Below, piece by piece: positions 48,055-58,900 of a DNA stretch of 64,000 nt; position 1 is the first letter of the stretch; every line of letters begins with the position of its first letter. A model generated the notes under the pieces. That model was given only the letters and a program-made list of their open reading frames with translations, was not told the DNA's origin and did not search any database. The stretch comes from Halichondria panicea. Its lineage: Eukaryota > Porifera > Demospongiae > Suberitida > Halichondriidae. The position numbers and the translations under genes were made by a program. Where the stretch lies: contig NC_087377.1 of assembly GCF_963675165.1 (NCBI RefSeq), forward strand, positions 16,720,518-16,784,517, in the 5' to 3' direction.

Positions 48055-48173
48055 TCATAACAAGTTCAGGTCCTTGGTTGGGGTCTTGCCCGAGGGTAGG
48101 GTGGACGCTTTCTCCCAGAATACAAAGTCTATCTCCTCTTCCGAGTCAGACAGTGAGGGATGGGGCTCGGGAA
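48055..48173 (-). pseudogene. Terminal exon of an unidentified convergent gene (copy 2)
   Basis: Same 119-base minus-strand exon as at 3767, with SDSEEEIDFVFWEKA and PTKDLNLL before the stop. It keeps the acceptor and the frame. Just upstream on the minus strand are repeat fragments rather than a matched exon. Confidence 0.45.
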
Positions 48174-48680
48174 CTGAGGGGTTAAAGAGTCACATGGTCA
48201 TAGTCACACTGAGTGGCCAGTTTATGTGAGGCCCCTCTCTTTCTTAGCAGCATAGTAGGCTTATCTTTTCCGGCCCCCAGTTATCCTAATGGAACTGAGG
48301 GGTTAAAGAGTCACACGGTCATAGTCACACTGAGTGGCCTTCTTAGCAGCATAGTACGCCTAAAGGTGTGTGTGTGTGTGTGGGGGGGGGTCGTACATGA
48401 TTGTACATTGCACACCTCAAATAGGACACACTATAGCTGACCTTGAATGACTTTAAGGGACTCTACAAAGTATGACACAAATGCATTTTCCAGCTAATGT
48501 ACTCTGTACCTCTACCTCCATTCTCAGTGCCTCTTCTTGTCTCCTCAACACTTGGCCGGGATGAAAATGGCCGCATAACTGGGGGCCGAAAAAGATGAGG
48601 GGCGGAAAAATCAAACAATAGTACAGAAGACAAATCGATCAGTCAATCTACAATTAGAACTAGAGCACTGAAGTGCTACC
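48174..48680. repeat. Duplicated block shared with 53540-53940
   Basis: CTTAGCAGCATAGTA, a (GT)n-G8 tract at 48366-48391, GACCTTGAATGACTTTAAGG, CAAATGCATTTTCCAGCTAA and a short minus-strand exon-like piece (QVLRRQEEALRME, donor GTAGAG) occur in the same order near 53560-53830. Both copies end with a GAACTAGAGCACTGAAGTGC segment. The two blocks flank the USF-type gene. Confidence 0.75.
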
Positions 48681-48689
48681 CTCGGCAGT

Positions 48690-49045
48690 GTCCTGTAGCC
48701 AGGATAAACAACACATGGACACATTCAAACTGGTAGTGTGATGAAGGGTCTGGTACACGTACTGTACAATGTCATGTACAAATATTGTGAGCTAGTGTTC
48801 TCAATTGACACACGTTTCCCTGTACACACCTAAACTGCATACATTGAAGCATACCTTGTAAACAAGTGCATGTACATACAGACTAGTAAGCATGCTAGCT
48901 TCCCATTATTTGCACTGTACATTCAATAGTACACAGTCAACTCATTGCACTGCATAACTACACATTATACACATGCACGTACCTTGTTCTTGATAAAGGT
49001 TCATCATCAGCACAGTTTCATGGTCAGCGCATGCGCAAGCAGTCT
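48690..49045. repeat. Dispersed non-coding repeat (copy 2)
   Basis: Same segment as 19180-19510, in the same orientation, from CCAGGATAAACAACACATGG to CTTGTTCTTGATAAAGG. It is followed by GCGCATGCGCAAGCAGTC in both. The exon found beside copy 1 is absent. Confidence 0.85.
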
Positions 49046-50522
49046 ACACTACCAGGCCAACTTTCGAGGAAGTGCGGCTTGAGATGGAGGCTAGGCTGCA
49101 CATAATTATAATGGGCGTAGCTATGTTCACAACATTTTTTTTCTAAATTTATATATGTTCGGGTTCAATAACACAAATATCATGTATAAAAACTATGTAT
49201 ACATAATAATACTGACAATGTAGCTATGTAGCTAGTGAAGGGGAGATTCTGGCCAGAAGAGAGTTTAGAAGTTGCTGGTTAGGTTGCTTCTGACCAGAGG
49301 AGGCAGCTCCATCGATTCCGAACTGGATAATCTGTGCTCGAAGAAATGCGTTCTCTTTCTCTAGGACTAGGATTTGGTTCAAAGCTTTGGTTGATTTCTC
49401 TGCGATTTTGGCACTGGCTGTGAGTTGTTAGTTTGAAACACGAGCTCTTTCAAGTAGTCCACTGTCTGGTCCAGTACCGTTCCCTTGCTGTACACATACT
49501 GCAGTCAGGGAAACATGACGTGAGGGTGAGACATGTACGTGGATATAACAAAAAAACATGCTTAGTTGCTGTTAAAAAAATAGCAATTTTATTTTATGTG
49601 TAACTAACTACATGTGTTATATATGATGAACTCTGCTGGATTCTAGTAACTAACATAACACTGTGCTCTGCACTAAATGCATGCTTAGCAATAATAGTAA
49701 TTTTACCTTTAAAAAAAAACCAGGTTAGTGATATTTCGATGGTTTTTCCAATAGTACTTTAGTACACACACTCACAGACACGCACACTCACCCCGACAAT
49801 GGAACCAGTAGTTGCGTCTTTCTTCTGACAAGCAGGCACTATCTGAGCCAGTATCTTGATGAGCTCGTTGATCCTGTCCCGACGCCAACAACGCTCAACT
49901 GGGCGTGGGAAGAACAACAACAACTGGTAATTATCGTGTTTAGGGCATGTACAATGAAGCTGAGCCAATTGGCAAAATGAATGAACCTTGACCTCACACA
50001 CACACAGGTACACCAGTATAAAAACCAAGGCATAATTAATAATTAAGATGGACAATAATGCGTTTACAGCATTAGATAGCCTCTACACAACAAATAAGTT
50101 ATTAGTTTTGAAAGTGGCAGATTTGATGTTAAAGCTTCGTAACTGTACTTTGTGGGAAATGCTTCTATTTGATTATGACCACGTACGTACATGTACATCT
50201 GTTGTACACTATAACTTTCAGTATTGAATTTGTATCACCTTCATTGTGTGTAGCCTTCCTCTGAGCTTCCCTGTTGGTGGCCATATCCCCAGACCTGCAA
50301 ACCAACCACCATAATAACAACACTCCTCACAGTTACCGTATTACTAGAATGTTTACGAGCATAATTATGCGAATTTTTAAACAATAAAATTGCAAAACCT
50401 AATTTTGGGTAAATACACACGATCCTTGCCAGAACGCAATAGTTAGATCGCAAAGGGTTGCCAATTTGGCTGATTCGCAAAGGTTTTTCACCAACAGCAA
50501 AGTATTCTAGTAATACGGTATG

Positions 50523-51894
50523 CAGGGTTCTGCCTAGGAATTTTGAGAGGTGCTTAAAAATGATGGGGGACACAAATTTGAACAAGCATGTGTTGTAAGC
50601 CATGTAAGTATATACAGTATACATCAATAAAAAGTTCCCGTTTCGTTTCTAAAAACGCACATATAAACGGTAGCGTTAAACTGGATGCACAACGCGACCA
50701 ATTTCTCATTATAAATTAAAATGGTGACGTCATCATGAAAAATTGAAATTACTTACACAATCAGGGTTCTATCTAGTGGGGGGGGGCAGGGGGGAAGCTT
50801 TCCCCCCAAACTACCCAACTTCCCCCCCAAACCTTCCACCTTATTTGCGTCTCTGGCCATCTAGAATAAAAAATTTTCCGAGGAAGGACCCCTGGACCCC
50901 CCTTTCAGCCTACGGTTCGTGCTTCCCCCCACAAAATATTTCTTCTAGATAGAACCCTGACAATGATACTGTATGATTTGTAGTACAATGAGCTAGCTAG
51001 CTAGTTATTATAAAGTACGCAGTCAGACATACTGGAGAAGAGACGATGGTCTTCAAAAACGGTCATTCCAGGTCACAAATAACTTGCATGGAGGGCAACT
51101 TAGTCTTGGGGCTGATGCGAGACCGAGAACAACTGGGGAAACGGTCCACTGTTGCAAAATAGCATCTATAAGCTAACTAAGAAGATTAAAGCGCTAGACA
51201 ATCAGCTATACTGTAGTACACAAGCTAGCTAGCTAGCTACTGCTACACTGTACGCACGATCACAAGTTAACGAATCTGCTTACCCAGCAATTTTTCTGCA
51301 CATGCGTGAAAACGGTAGCGTTTTGCATAATACAATGCGTTCAACTATGCGGTGTTTTATGCGTTTAAACCGGAATTGTGCGTTTTACGCAAACGGAACG
51401 GGAACTTTTTATTGATGGGTACTGTAGCTGAAATAATTATATATGTACATTGTTGTACTTGCATCAGTACAGTATGGTGCTATACTAAGATTTCTTCATC
51501 ACAGGCCGGGTCATAATCAGTACTTGGAAGTGTTAACTGCACCCAGTTGCTCACTCTCTAGCTTGTCTTTTCCTTAGCAGGTGGTCCAACTCCCTGTTTT
51601 AAGGCAGAGTATAGCTAGCTAGCTAGCTGCAGTACTCCTCGAACTCAACAAAGCCATGCTGCAGCTTCAATTAATTCAATTAATTGTTCTGGTCATGCAG
51701 TAGAGTTCAATTAATAGTTAGCTCTATATAAGGCACATCAAGACAGTAAAACTGGTCAGCAAAGACTAGCAGCTAAACTGGACTAGCCAGTACTTGTAGA
51801 ATGTAAAGCAGTGGTCGGAAAGGCTAAGTGGTGGTCGGAAAATATCTAGTGGTGGTCGCAGCTTACCTAAACGACCACTGTAGGCAGAACCCTG
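50523..51894. mobile_element. Three nested inverted-repeat elements inside a USF intron
   Basis: The outer pair is CAGGGTTCTGCCTA (50523) and its complement (to 51894). The middle pair is TACAGTATACATCAATAAAA (50613) and its near complement (to 51426), with AAAGTTCCCGTT continuing the arm. The inner element is 50762-50959, with CAGGGTTCTATCTAG ends flanked by ACAAT on both sides (50757-50761, 50960-50964). The inner interior is a C- and G-run rich fragment. No transposase is present. Confidence 0.75.
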
Positions 51895-52534
51895 TGTATG
51901 TAGCAAGAGAATGATGCTTTCCCTAACATACTGTCATACATGTTATGCAGAGGTAGGCAATCACATGAACTGTGTACTCACAACTGCATTTGAACGATGG
52001 GGTCGGCCGTGTGATAATCCATAGTTGATGTCCCGCTCATCTTGGGTGCTATAGGTCGACCCATTGCATGCAGTATCTCAGCACTACTGGATGGTGGGAT
52101 CATCACATACAGAGGACCTGAACACACACACAACAACATATAAAAACTGACTAGAACAATTTTTCAACACCACTTCCAAGAAACCTCAAACATTAGCAAT
52201 AATACTCATGGTTCTACATGTAATTAGTATGTACTAGCACTTGGATAACTTATTGAGGCCTATATATAACTTTTGGATTTGCCCCAAAAATGTATCGTCA
52301 CACTGATAAATTTGGCCTCCATTACTCACCATTTTGTCCAGACTCTGAACCAGATGAGGTGCTCCTAGTGATGAGGAACTGAGATGAGGGGGTGGTCTGT
52401 CCACCTTGCTGCATCTGGATAAGGGCGTGGCCTATAGCGTTGAGGGTAGAGCCATCCTCAGAGGTCATGTCAGAGGGCAAACCATCATCGCTAGTTAGCG
52501 TGTGGACCTCCTGTGTGAGTGGGCGGGAACAACA

Positions 52535-52537
<3 letters not shown>

Positions 52538-52576
<39 letters not shown>
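52538..52576. repeat. (GT)n microsatellite
   Basis: About 19 GT units in the intron between two exons of the USF-type gene; another shorter tract is at 52722-52736. Confidence 0.95.
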
Positions 52577-52578
<2 letters not shown>

Positions 52579-52925
52579 CGTTATTTGGGAGGTAGTTACC
52601 ATCATGCAAATTCTAACCATGTAATACGAAAGCGAAAATAATACGAAAACGAAACGTCCTAGGATACACCTTTAAAAAAGCGTTTTAAGTGCTAAGTTTT
52701 TATATGTTACTTGGTGTGAACTGTGTGTGTGTGTGTTACCTGGGTTCATGCACAAGGCCAAAGTTAGGGCCCAAGTCACTGGCCTGTAGCTGCTCCACAC
52801 TCTCCCCATCATCACTCTGACTTATCTCTATCTCAAACTGTGAACTGGGTACCACCTCTTCAGTAGCGATAGTAACCGTCTCCACGTCGGTCGGCTCTGT
52901 TCCTACGTGTAGTATCTCTGTATTA

Positions 52926-53021
52926 AAACAGTTTTTAAGTGTTTGCTTTTATGTTACTTGGTGTGAACTCTGTGTGGGTACATACCTGGGTATCATGCAC
53001 AAGACCAAAGTTAGGGTCCAC
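52926..53021 (-). repeat. Local duplicate of a USF exon end and its intron
   Basis: TATGTTACTTGGTGTGAACT and the exon end from GTGGACCCTAACTTTGG to CATGATACCCAG repeat the segment at 52670-52780. This copy retains the base lost in the main exon and would keep phase 0 into the next exon. It may be an alternative or ancestral exon end. Confidence 0.65.
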
Positions 53022-54083
53022 ATTATAAACTACACATTATACACAAGTACCGTACTTGTTCAATTTAAGGCGACCCTCCAAATATGCGACACCCTCGATC
53101 TTAGGCAATTTTCTGACCTTAAAAGTAGCAACTGCTGTGTGTGACAATTATTTTTTATGTTGCGTCCTAAATAGAGGTCAAACCATAGCCTCGATTCCAG
53201 GCCGCTAGAAACAATGTAATTTTAAGGGGCCTGTTATCGAGGATAGTAGAGTAACCTCCAATTAGATGCGACCCTCTAAATATGCGACACCAGGACTTCA
53301 ACATAATTGTTCAGTCTCCAAAGAAATGACCTCTGTGGCTTCCTAATATTTACGCTTTAACTCGAATAAGTACCTTGGAGGTTTCTCGGTAGCCCCTGTC
53401 CATGGACCCATGTCTTCAGACTGTCCCTCACTGCTTATAGGCTGCTCACCAGACTGGAGGTGGGCTGCATGTAAGGGCTGGGCAGTTTGTAGTCTCTGAT
53501 GACAGACCCTTTTCCATACTGCTGAGGTCTGTTAGCGTCTGAGTGGCCAGTTTACGTGAGACCCCTCTCTTAGCAGCATAGTAGGCCTAAAGCTGTGTGT
53601 GTGTGTGTGTGCGGGTCGTACATGATTGTACATTGCACACCCTCCAATACATTACAGGGAAACACACATCATGTGCTGAATAGGACACACTATAGCTGAC
53701 CTTGAATGACTTTAAGGGACTCTACAAAGTATGACACAAATGCATTTTCCAGCTAATGTACTCTGTACCTCTACCTCCATTCTCAGTGCCTCTTCTTGTC
53801 TCCTCAACACTTGGCCGGGCTGAAAAATGGCCGCATAACTGGGGGCAAAGGTCAGGGGTGGAAAAATTAAACAATAGTACTGTATGGGAGCCGAATCAAT
53901 CAGTCGATCTACAATTAGAACTAGAGCACTGAAGTGCTAACCCTGCTGATACAGCTGTTTGCATACATACAAGAGTACAATAATTATCTACTCTTGATAC
54001 ATATCATTCACTGCTTACCACAAAACCACCATGCAATGTTGCTATGCAAACAAATAGTATTGGGTACATCACATTCACATGAC
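53022..54083. other. Repeat-rich spacer upstream of the USF gene
   Basis: Two copies of GCGACCCTC(C/T)AAATATGCGAC (53071 and 53272) and a TAGCCTCGATTCCAGGCCG end (53187) mark element fragments. A minus-strand open piece at 53372-53470 (GEQPISSEGQSEDMGPWTGA) with acceptor and donor could be an upstream exon, but its phase does not fit the next USF exon. 53540-53940 duplicates 48200-48680. Confidence 0.4.
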
Positions 54084-54555
54084 CAAGAGTTTATGATAGA
54101 GAGTCTATGATAGAGAGAGAGTATCGAACGTAGGCATGTAACTGTGCATCAGATGTATGCGGAGAGTAACGTGACTTCCTGTATCTGTCACAAGCTTGGA
54201 ATTTGCACACTGACCAATCCAGTGTGGGTGATGTAATCTATCAAGAAAGTAGATTACATCACCCACACTTGGATGGGTTGATAGATTACATCACCCACGC
54301 TTGGATGGGTTGATAGATTACATCAAGAAAGTAGATTACATCACCCACACTTGGATGGGTTGATAGATTACATCAAGAAAGTAGATTACATCACCCACAC
54401 TTGGATGGGTTGATAGATTACATCACCCACGCTTGGATTGGTCAGTGTGCAAATTCCAAGCTTGTGACAGATACAGGAAGTCACGTTACTCTCCGCATAC
54501 ATCTGATACACAGTATGCCTACGTTCGATACTCTCTCCTCTATCATAAACTCTTG
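54084..54555. mobile_element. Fold-back element with internal 50-bp tandem repeats
   Basis: Arms of about 130 bases (CAAGAGTTTATGATAGAG at the left, complement ending 54555) surround direct repeats of GTAGATTACATCACCCACAC and TTGGATGGGTTGATAGATTA with CATCAAGAAA. The design is that of Foldback-type elements. No coding region. Confidence 0.8.
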
Positions 54556-55703
54556 ACATGACTAAATAAAAAGTGAGCAATGGTGCATGCCTTCTAGAAC
54601 TAGACTATGGAGACTCATAGAACCGGGAGGATTTGAAGTAGAGAATGGTCTAATGCTGAGACTTGTACTGTACGAACAATTGTTACGCTAAAGAACCTAC
54701 TAACTCGCTCACTGCCGTATACCGGTTTTGAACATCAGGTCCGAACATAATTATTCCTCTACTAGATAAGCTATAGGCTTTCACTCCCTTCACTTCCAAA
54801 CAATATTTGGTGATCTGTCAGTGTTTAAGGTTATGGGCAACAGTTGCACCCACGCATACAAATTTCGCTATGAATATAATTACAAAACCTGCAAAGCCCA
54901 CAAAGACACTCGTGCGATAGTGGTCCAATAGTTCTGCGTCAGTTTTTGCACCTCTGACAGCATGCTTAGCTCTGAAATATTGATTTTCTAATTATCAGAA
55001 TGTCAGGGCAGGGCCAGAAACAAAAAATCCAAGTACACTCATAATTAGAGAAGAGTTATTCTTGTTTTAGTCTGCTTTCTTTCTGCTCTACTGAGTAATC
55101 CACGGTATGTTCTCAAGTACTGAGCTCTCTATGGAATGAAAAAGAAGGATCTGGTTATTTCTGGCCCTCCAGTATAGGTTGATACCTTGCCATGGATACT
55201 GCAAGCCCCTGGTTCTGAGCCTTCTCCTGTCCATAAACTGTTGCGAAAAATTTATTTTTATGCAATCATGTATATGTTAGACCAGCACCTACAATAAGCT
55301 GGAATAGTGTCCATATTTTCTTTTCTAGGTTATTTGTGCTGTTGAGATATGTGTATAAAGTTTGGTACTGCAAAACTTTCTTTGTTCTCTGGATATAATT
55401 ATAATAAACATGTACCTAATTAAATATTCATAAACATTGTTTCCCATAACCTTAAGGTACTTCGTACTAACAGTTTCTTCAGCCTGAAACTTCTTCAAAC
55501 CTCACCATAATTTATATGTGAGTTTCCACACACCAAGAGTAGATAAAAGCATCTACTCTTGATACCTTATAGTGGGTACTACCTTATAGTGGGTACTTTT
55601 GAGGGTCTACTCAAAAAGTACAGCTATACAAATTCTAGAAGCCCTTATTGCTCAGGACTACATGTTGTTTGCATAGCAACATTGTATAGTGATTTGTGTT
55701 ACA
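54556..55703. other. Spacer without supported genes
   Basis: Contains a pair of CTACTCTTGATAC copies (53980 and 55550) and duplicated ACCTTATAGTGGGTACT at 55565-55600. Nothing else recognisable. Confidence 0.5.
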
Positions 55704-56341
55704 ACCTCACTTGAAATATCAGTTTAAAAACAAAAAAAGAAATGTACCACTAATTGACCTCTGGTATGTGTACATATAGTAATGGTCAGAGCTGCATGCT
55801 CACAGTTTCAAATTGTGATTGGTTGTGCAAGACCTACATCTATTTTTAGAGCGTTGTATTGATGTGTTTAGCCTTCTTTCGAGTGAATCCTAGGCGTTTA
55901 AGTAGACAGCATAATGTGGCAGCAGCTTTAGATCTACTTTAGATCTGACGCAATTGGGTCTGAATTTTAGGTAGTCGGCTTTTCACAAATCATCATCGTG
56001 AGACAGTGCTCCCTTGGGCTGGCTTTATAAGCAGCGACACATCTCCAGTGCATTGAAATCTATCAACAACCCTCAGGCCAAACATGTAGTAGCTTCAGCA
56101 ACAAACAATCTATCTGCTGCTTCCCGATGGTACAGCAATTGACAAGCTTTTGCCATACCATTCTCCACCTCAGATACAAATAATTATAGGATTTTGAACA
56201 GCCAGGTTCCCCCATTATTACTTGCAATCATTCATTTACTGTGAGCATGCAGCTCTGACCATTACTATATGTACACATACCTGAGGTCAATTAGTGGTAC
56301 ATTTCTTTTTTTGTTTTTAAAATGTACATTTCAAGTGAGGT
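55704..56341. mobile_element. Fold-back element, about 105-base arms
   Basis: The left arm ACCTCACTTGAAAT...CAAAAAAAGAAATGTACCAC...GGTCAGAGCTGCATGCTCAC pairs with the complementary arm ending at 56341. The 430-base centre is non-coding. Another short inverted pair (GTCTCAGTTGTAGGAGATT at 56381 and its complement near 56850) lies just outside, suggesting a second nested element. Confidence 0.8.
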
Positions 56342-57746
56342 GAAAAAGGTTGTACTACAGTGGTTTGCAAGTCGCTTACAGTCTCAGTTGTAGGAGATTT
56401 GATACCTTGTGGTTTGTCTTAATGTAAACTATCCCACAACTTTGGAATGCAAAATTAATAGATTAATAGGCACATATCCATCCAATTGCCAAGTATGTTA
56501 CTGTTAGGTTTTAAAGCGGCTGTGTGTAGCTCCTCCATGTACATTGTTGGCTTATTCGCAAATATTGCAATATCGATAAATCAGAGAGTAAATATTTGAG
56601 GTCCATGGCGTTGCTTAGCTGCTTGTCAGTACCTGTTGTATTGTACAGAGCAATGTACCTATTTATGACCTCTTTGACATGAAAAGAATATTTGTATGCT
56701 ATTTCATATGTTTAATTGATATGCCACATATCAAATCAATCCAAACAGCTCTCCATGCACCTAAGGTCCACAGAGTATTCAATATAGATTTCCTCAGATC
56801 AGTTGTAGCCAATGTTTACATAACTAAAACCTCACATGCAACAATCTCCTACTACTGAGACAAGCAACTATAGTAATTTTAAGGTTGGTAAACAGTTTGC
56901 TCAATGAATATTCATGATTTTCTTATAATGATTTTTGTGAAACTATAAGTGCCATGATAAAAGTTTGAAGCACATACATGATAAATATATTGGTGTATCT
57001 ATCTGTATGACAAGTATCAATCTTCAAAACATCTTTCAGTGGAAGCTCTGAGCGATCATCAAGTTACTGGAAACAACACAAACTAGTAGTCATTTTATGC
57101 TTCCAAAAATACTTTTAGCTTCGTGTTCTTGTTATTATAGGATACTTCTTACCATTTTGGAGGGCTACACGAAGTGTTTTTTCGTTCCAGGCCAGGAAAC
57201 TCTCACAAAACACAAATGGCTGACAGAGCCAAGGAAAACAGCCTCTTCAGTAGCCTTTTTTAAAATATCTCTTCGTGTGGCCCTGCATATAGCTTAGTTC
57301 AGACTGCACCTAAAAGTGTCTATTCGAGCCATGAAATGACTACTGCGTTTCAGCTGGACTTCCAGCTCATTCTAGCTGGAAAGATCTAGCTCATGAATAA
57401 TTAATGAGCAAACGGTTACCGTAACCTTAAGATTTTCCTCTGTTTTTAGGGTACTAATTTTTTATATTTGTCAAGATCGATGTACAAGTATGAGTTTTAA
57501 GGAAGTTTGCGGTTAGATACAGATACTTAGGTAGCTGGTTATTTTCAATTAAGTACAATTTGCAATTTGGGCCTGAAATAAATACTATTATTGATCTAAG
57601 CACACTATAATTATTGCAGCACTATTAAAGATGCTATTAAATACGATAAAATCGGAGGTTTGCAACACAAGATGACTACACAAGTCAACAAAGCTCTCAG
57701 AAAGAGACCTACAATGTGTGTAGTTGTCTGACATGCTAGCACTCAC
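56342..57746. other. Spacer
   Basis: A short inverted pair (AGGGCTACACGAAG at about 57160 and TCTTCGTGTGGCCCT at about 57270) with a 66-codon frame between them; no gene is supportable. Confidence 0.45.
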
Positions 57747-58464
57747 TTCTCCAGTATTAGTTTCTCATTGTATCTGATCCACTCCAGGTGCGTTGCTACC
57801 GCTGGTTGCTAGGTGGAGCTCCGCTAGTAAACTCTCATAGTTGGGGTCAAAGTCCACCTCACCTGTTTTGTACAAATCCTCAGGTCTAGAAGGGAGAAAA
57901 CATGTGAACAGTACTTACTACGAATTATGGCCAAACAATAATAACGCTACACACACAAGCACGTCTTCAAACACTGCACATGTAACCAAGGCAATGGCTA
58001 TAATAGTCTCAAGCAACTTCACCATAACATGACCCCTGGCTATAAGGTCAAATACTCGTGTCATTAGAGCCCTTGTCAGAGCTTGCTACATGATGGTAGT
58101 CTACTGGCGCACTCTTCAACATACTATTTAAAAGTTTCAAACAGCTTTAATTCTGAACAATCCAAACAAAATCAAATGCGTCCTATAGGAACAGTGAACA
58201 TGACAATGTTGGCAGTAGGTATATCCTATCAGGCTATTAAATAACAACACTATCACTCACTCATCATCCTGAGTTTGTCATCAGACTCTGCATCTTTACG
58301 AGCAGCTTTGTCATGTAAGATCATCTGATTGACCAGGAACTTGCCCTCCCCACCTCCTCAGCAATGGTCTCTCTCTCCATGGTCCTGGCTATGTCACTAT
58401 GGCCCACAGTAGGACTGGACAAAGCATCCACCAAATACAGATGTGGCAATTTAACTGGCTCCAT
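57747..58464 (-). pseudogene. Two exons of an unidentified minus-strand gene
   Basis: The 5' exon 58464-58261 starts with the Death-domain-like VDALSSPTVG segment (as at 1-132) and, after a one-base shift, reads GKFLVNQMILHDKAARKDAE and SDDKLRMM, then donor GTGAGT. The second exon 57885-57747 has acceptor TTCTAG, PEDLYKTGEVDFDPNYESL, and, after another one-base shift, LEWIRYNEKLILEK before donor GTGAGT. Both look protein-coding but need frame corrections. It might be the 5' part of the transcription unit ending with the USF exons, but I see no evidence joining them. Confidence 0.4.
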
Positions 58465-58695
58465 GCTTAAAAATTAAAAGTGATTTGTTGTTTCTCCAGA
58501 CGTGGGCTTGCTGATTCAGCATTGGATCGAGATAGAATAGGAAAAGAGCGTGTCTTGTAGCTGTGTCACTGCCACTAGCACTTAGTCTTCGTATCCGTAT
58601 CTATGCATGCATGCACTGAAGGAAGATTATCAATGGTTTTGTGGGTCCTTCACCAGTTCACTTCCTATCTAATCCCATGACTTAGAGCTAGGGCC

Positions 58696-58704
58696 TATAT
58701 ATAA
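58696..58704 (+). promoter_or_regulatory. Possible TATA box of the second CARD-like/kelch gene
   Basis: TATATATAA in the same context as 444-452, about 200 bases before the ATG at 58901. Supported only by motif, position and conservation between copies. Confidence 0.35.
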
Positions 58705-58900
58705 GGAGTGAGTGCATGATTCATATCTCAGAAGATTTTTTCGCAGTATAGCTAGCCTATCTCAAAGTTGCAATTGATCAAGAGTCTCAGTTTAACTTCA
58801 CTAAAAAATATAATAAGCCTTTTAGATTCTACATGCTAAATTGATGTGCACCATATGCCATTGTATGAAATGCCCTGGTCCACTCACAGGCTAGCTGTCA

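Larger units (their letters stand above)
49224..52917 (-). pseudogene. usf: USF-type bHLH-leucine zipper transcription factor, partial, with indels
   Basis: Exons (5' to 3') 52917-52740, 52510-52330, 52117-51982, 50294-50239, 49898-49792 and 49498-49224. Conserved landmarks are GPLYVMIPPSS (the USF-specific region), REAQRKATHNEVER, DRINELIKILAQIVPAC, SKGTVLDQTVDYLKEL, and a zipper ending ENAFLRAQIIQFGID. The 5' end was not found. Oddities: one residue is added in the basic region (VERCWRRD against VERRRRD in USF1/2), a one-base loss at the end of the first listed exon (a local duplicate at 52986 keeps the base), and a one-base shift in the last exon near 49425. USF proteins bind E-boxes (CACGTG) as dimers in the nucleus. 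Either a decaying gene or assembly indels; the family call is firm. Confidence 0.8.

Noticed and set aside
50743-50952. 69-codon Pro-rich ORF
   Set aside because: It lies entirely inside the inner inverted-repeat element and follows C- and G-runs; no coding signal.
53372-53485. Additional 5' exon of the USF-type gene
   Set aside because: Acceptor and donor exist and the peptide is plausible, but the donor phase does not match the next exon and no USF motif is present.
57097-57297. 66-codon ORF between short inverted repeats
   Set aside because: Its ends coincide with the inverted pair and it has no relatives or splice context.
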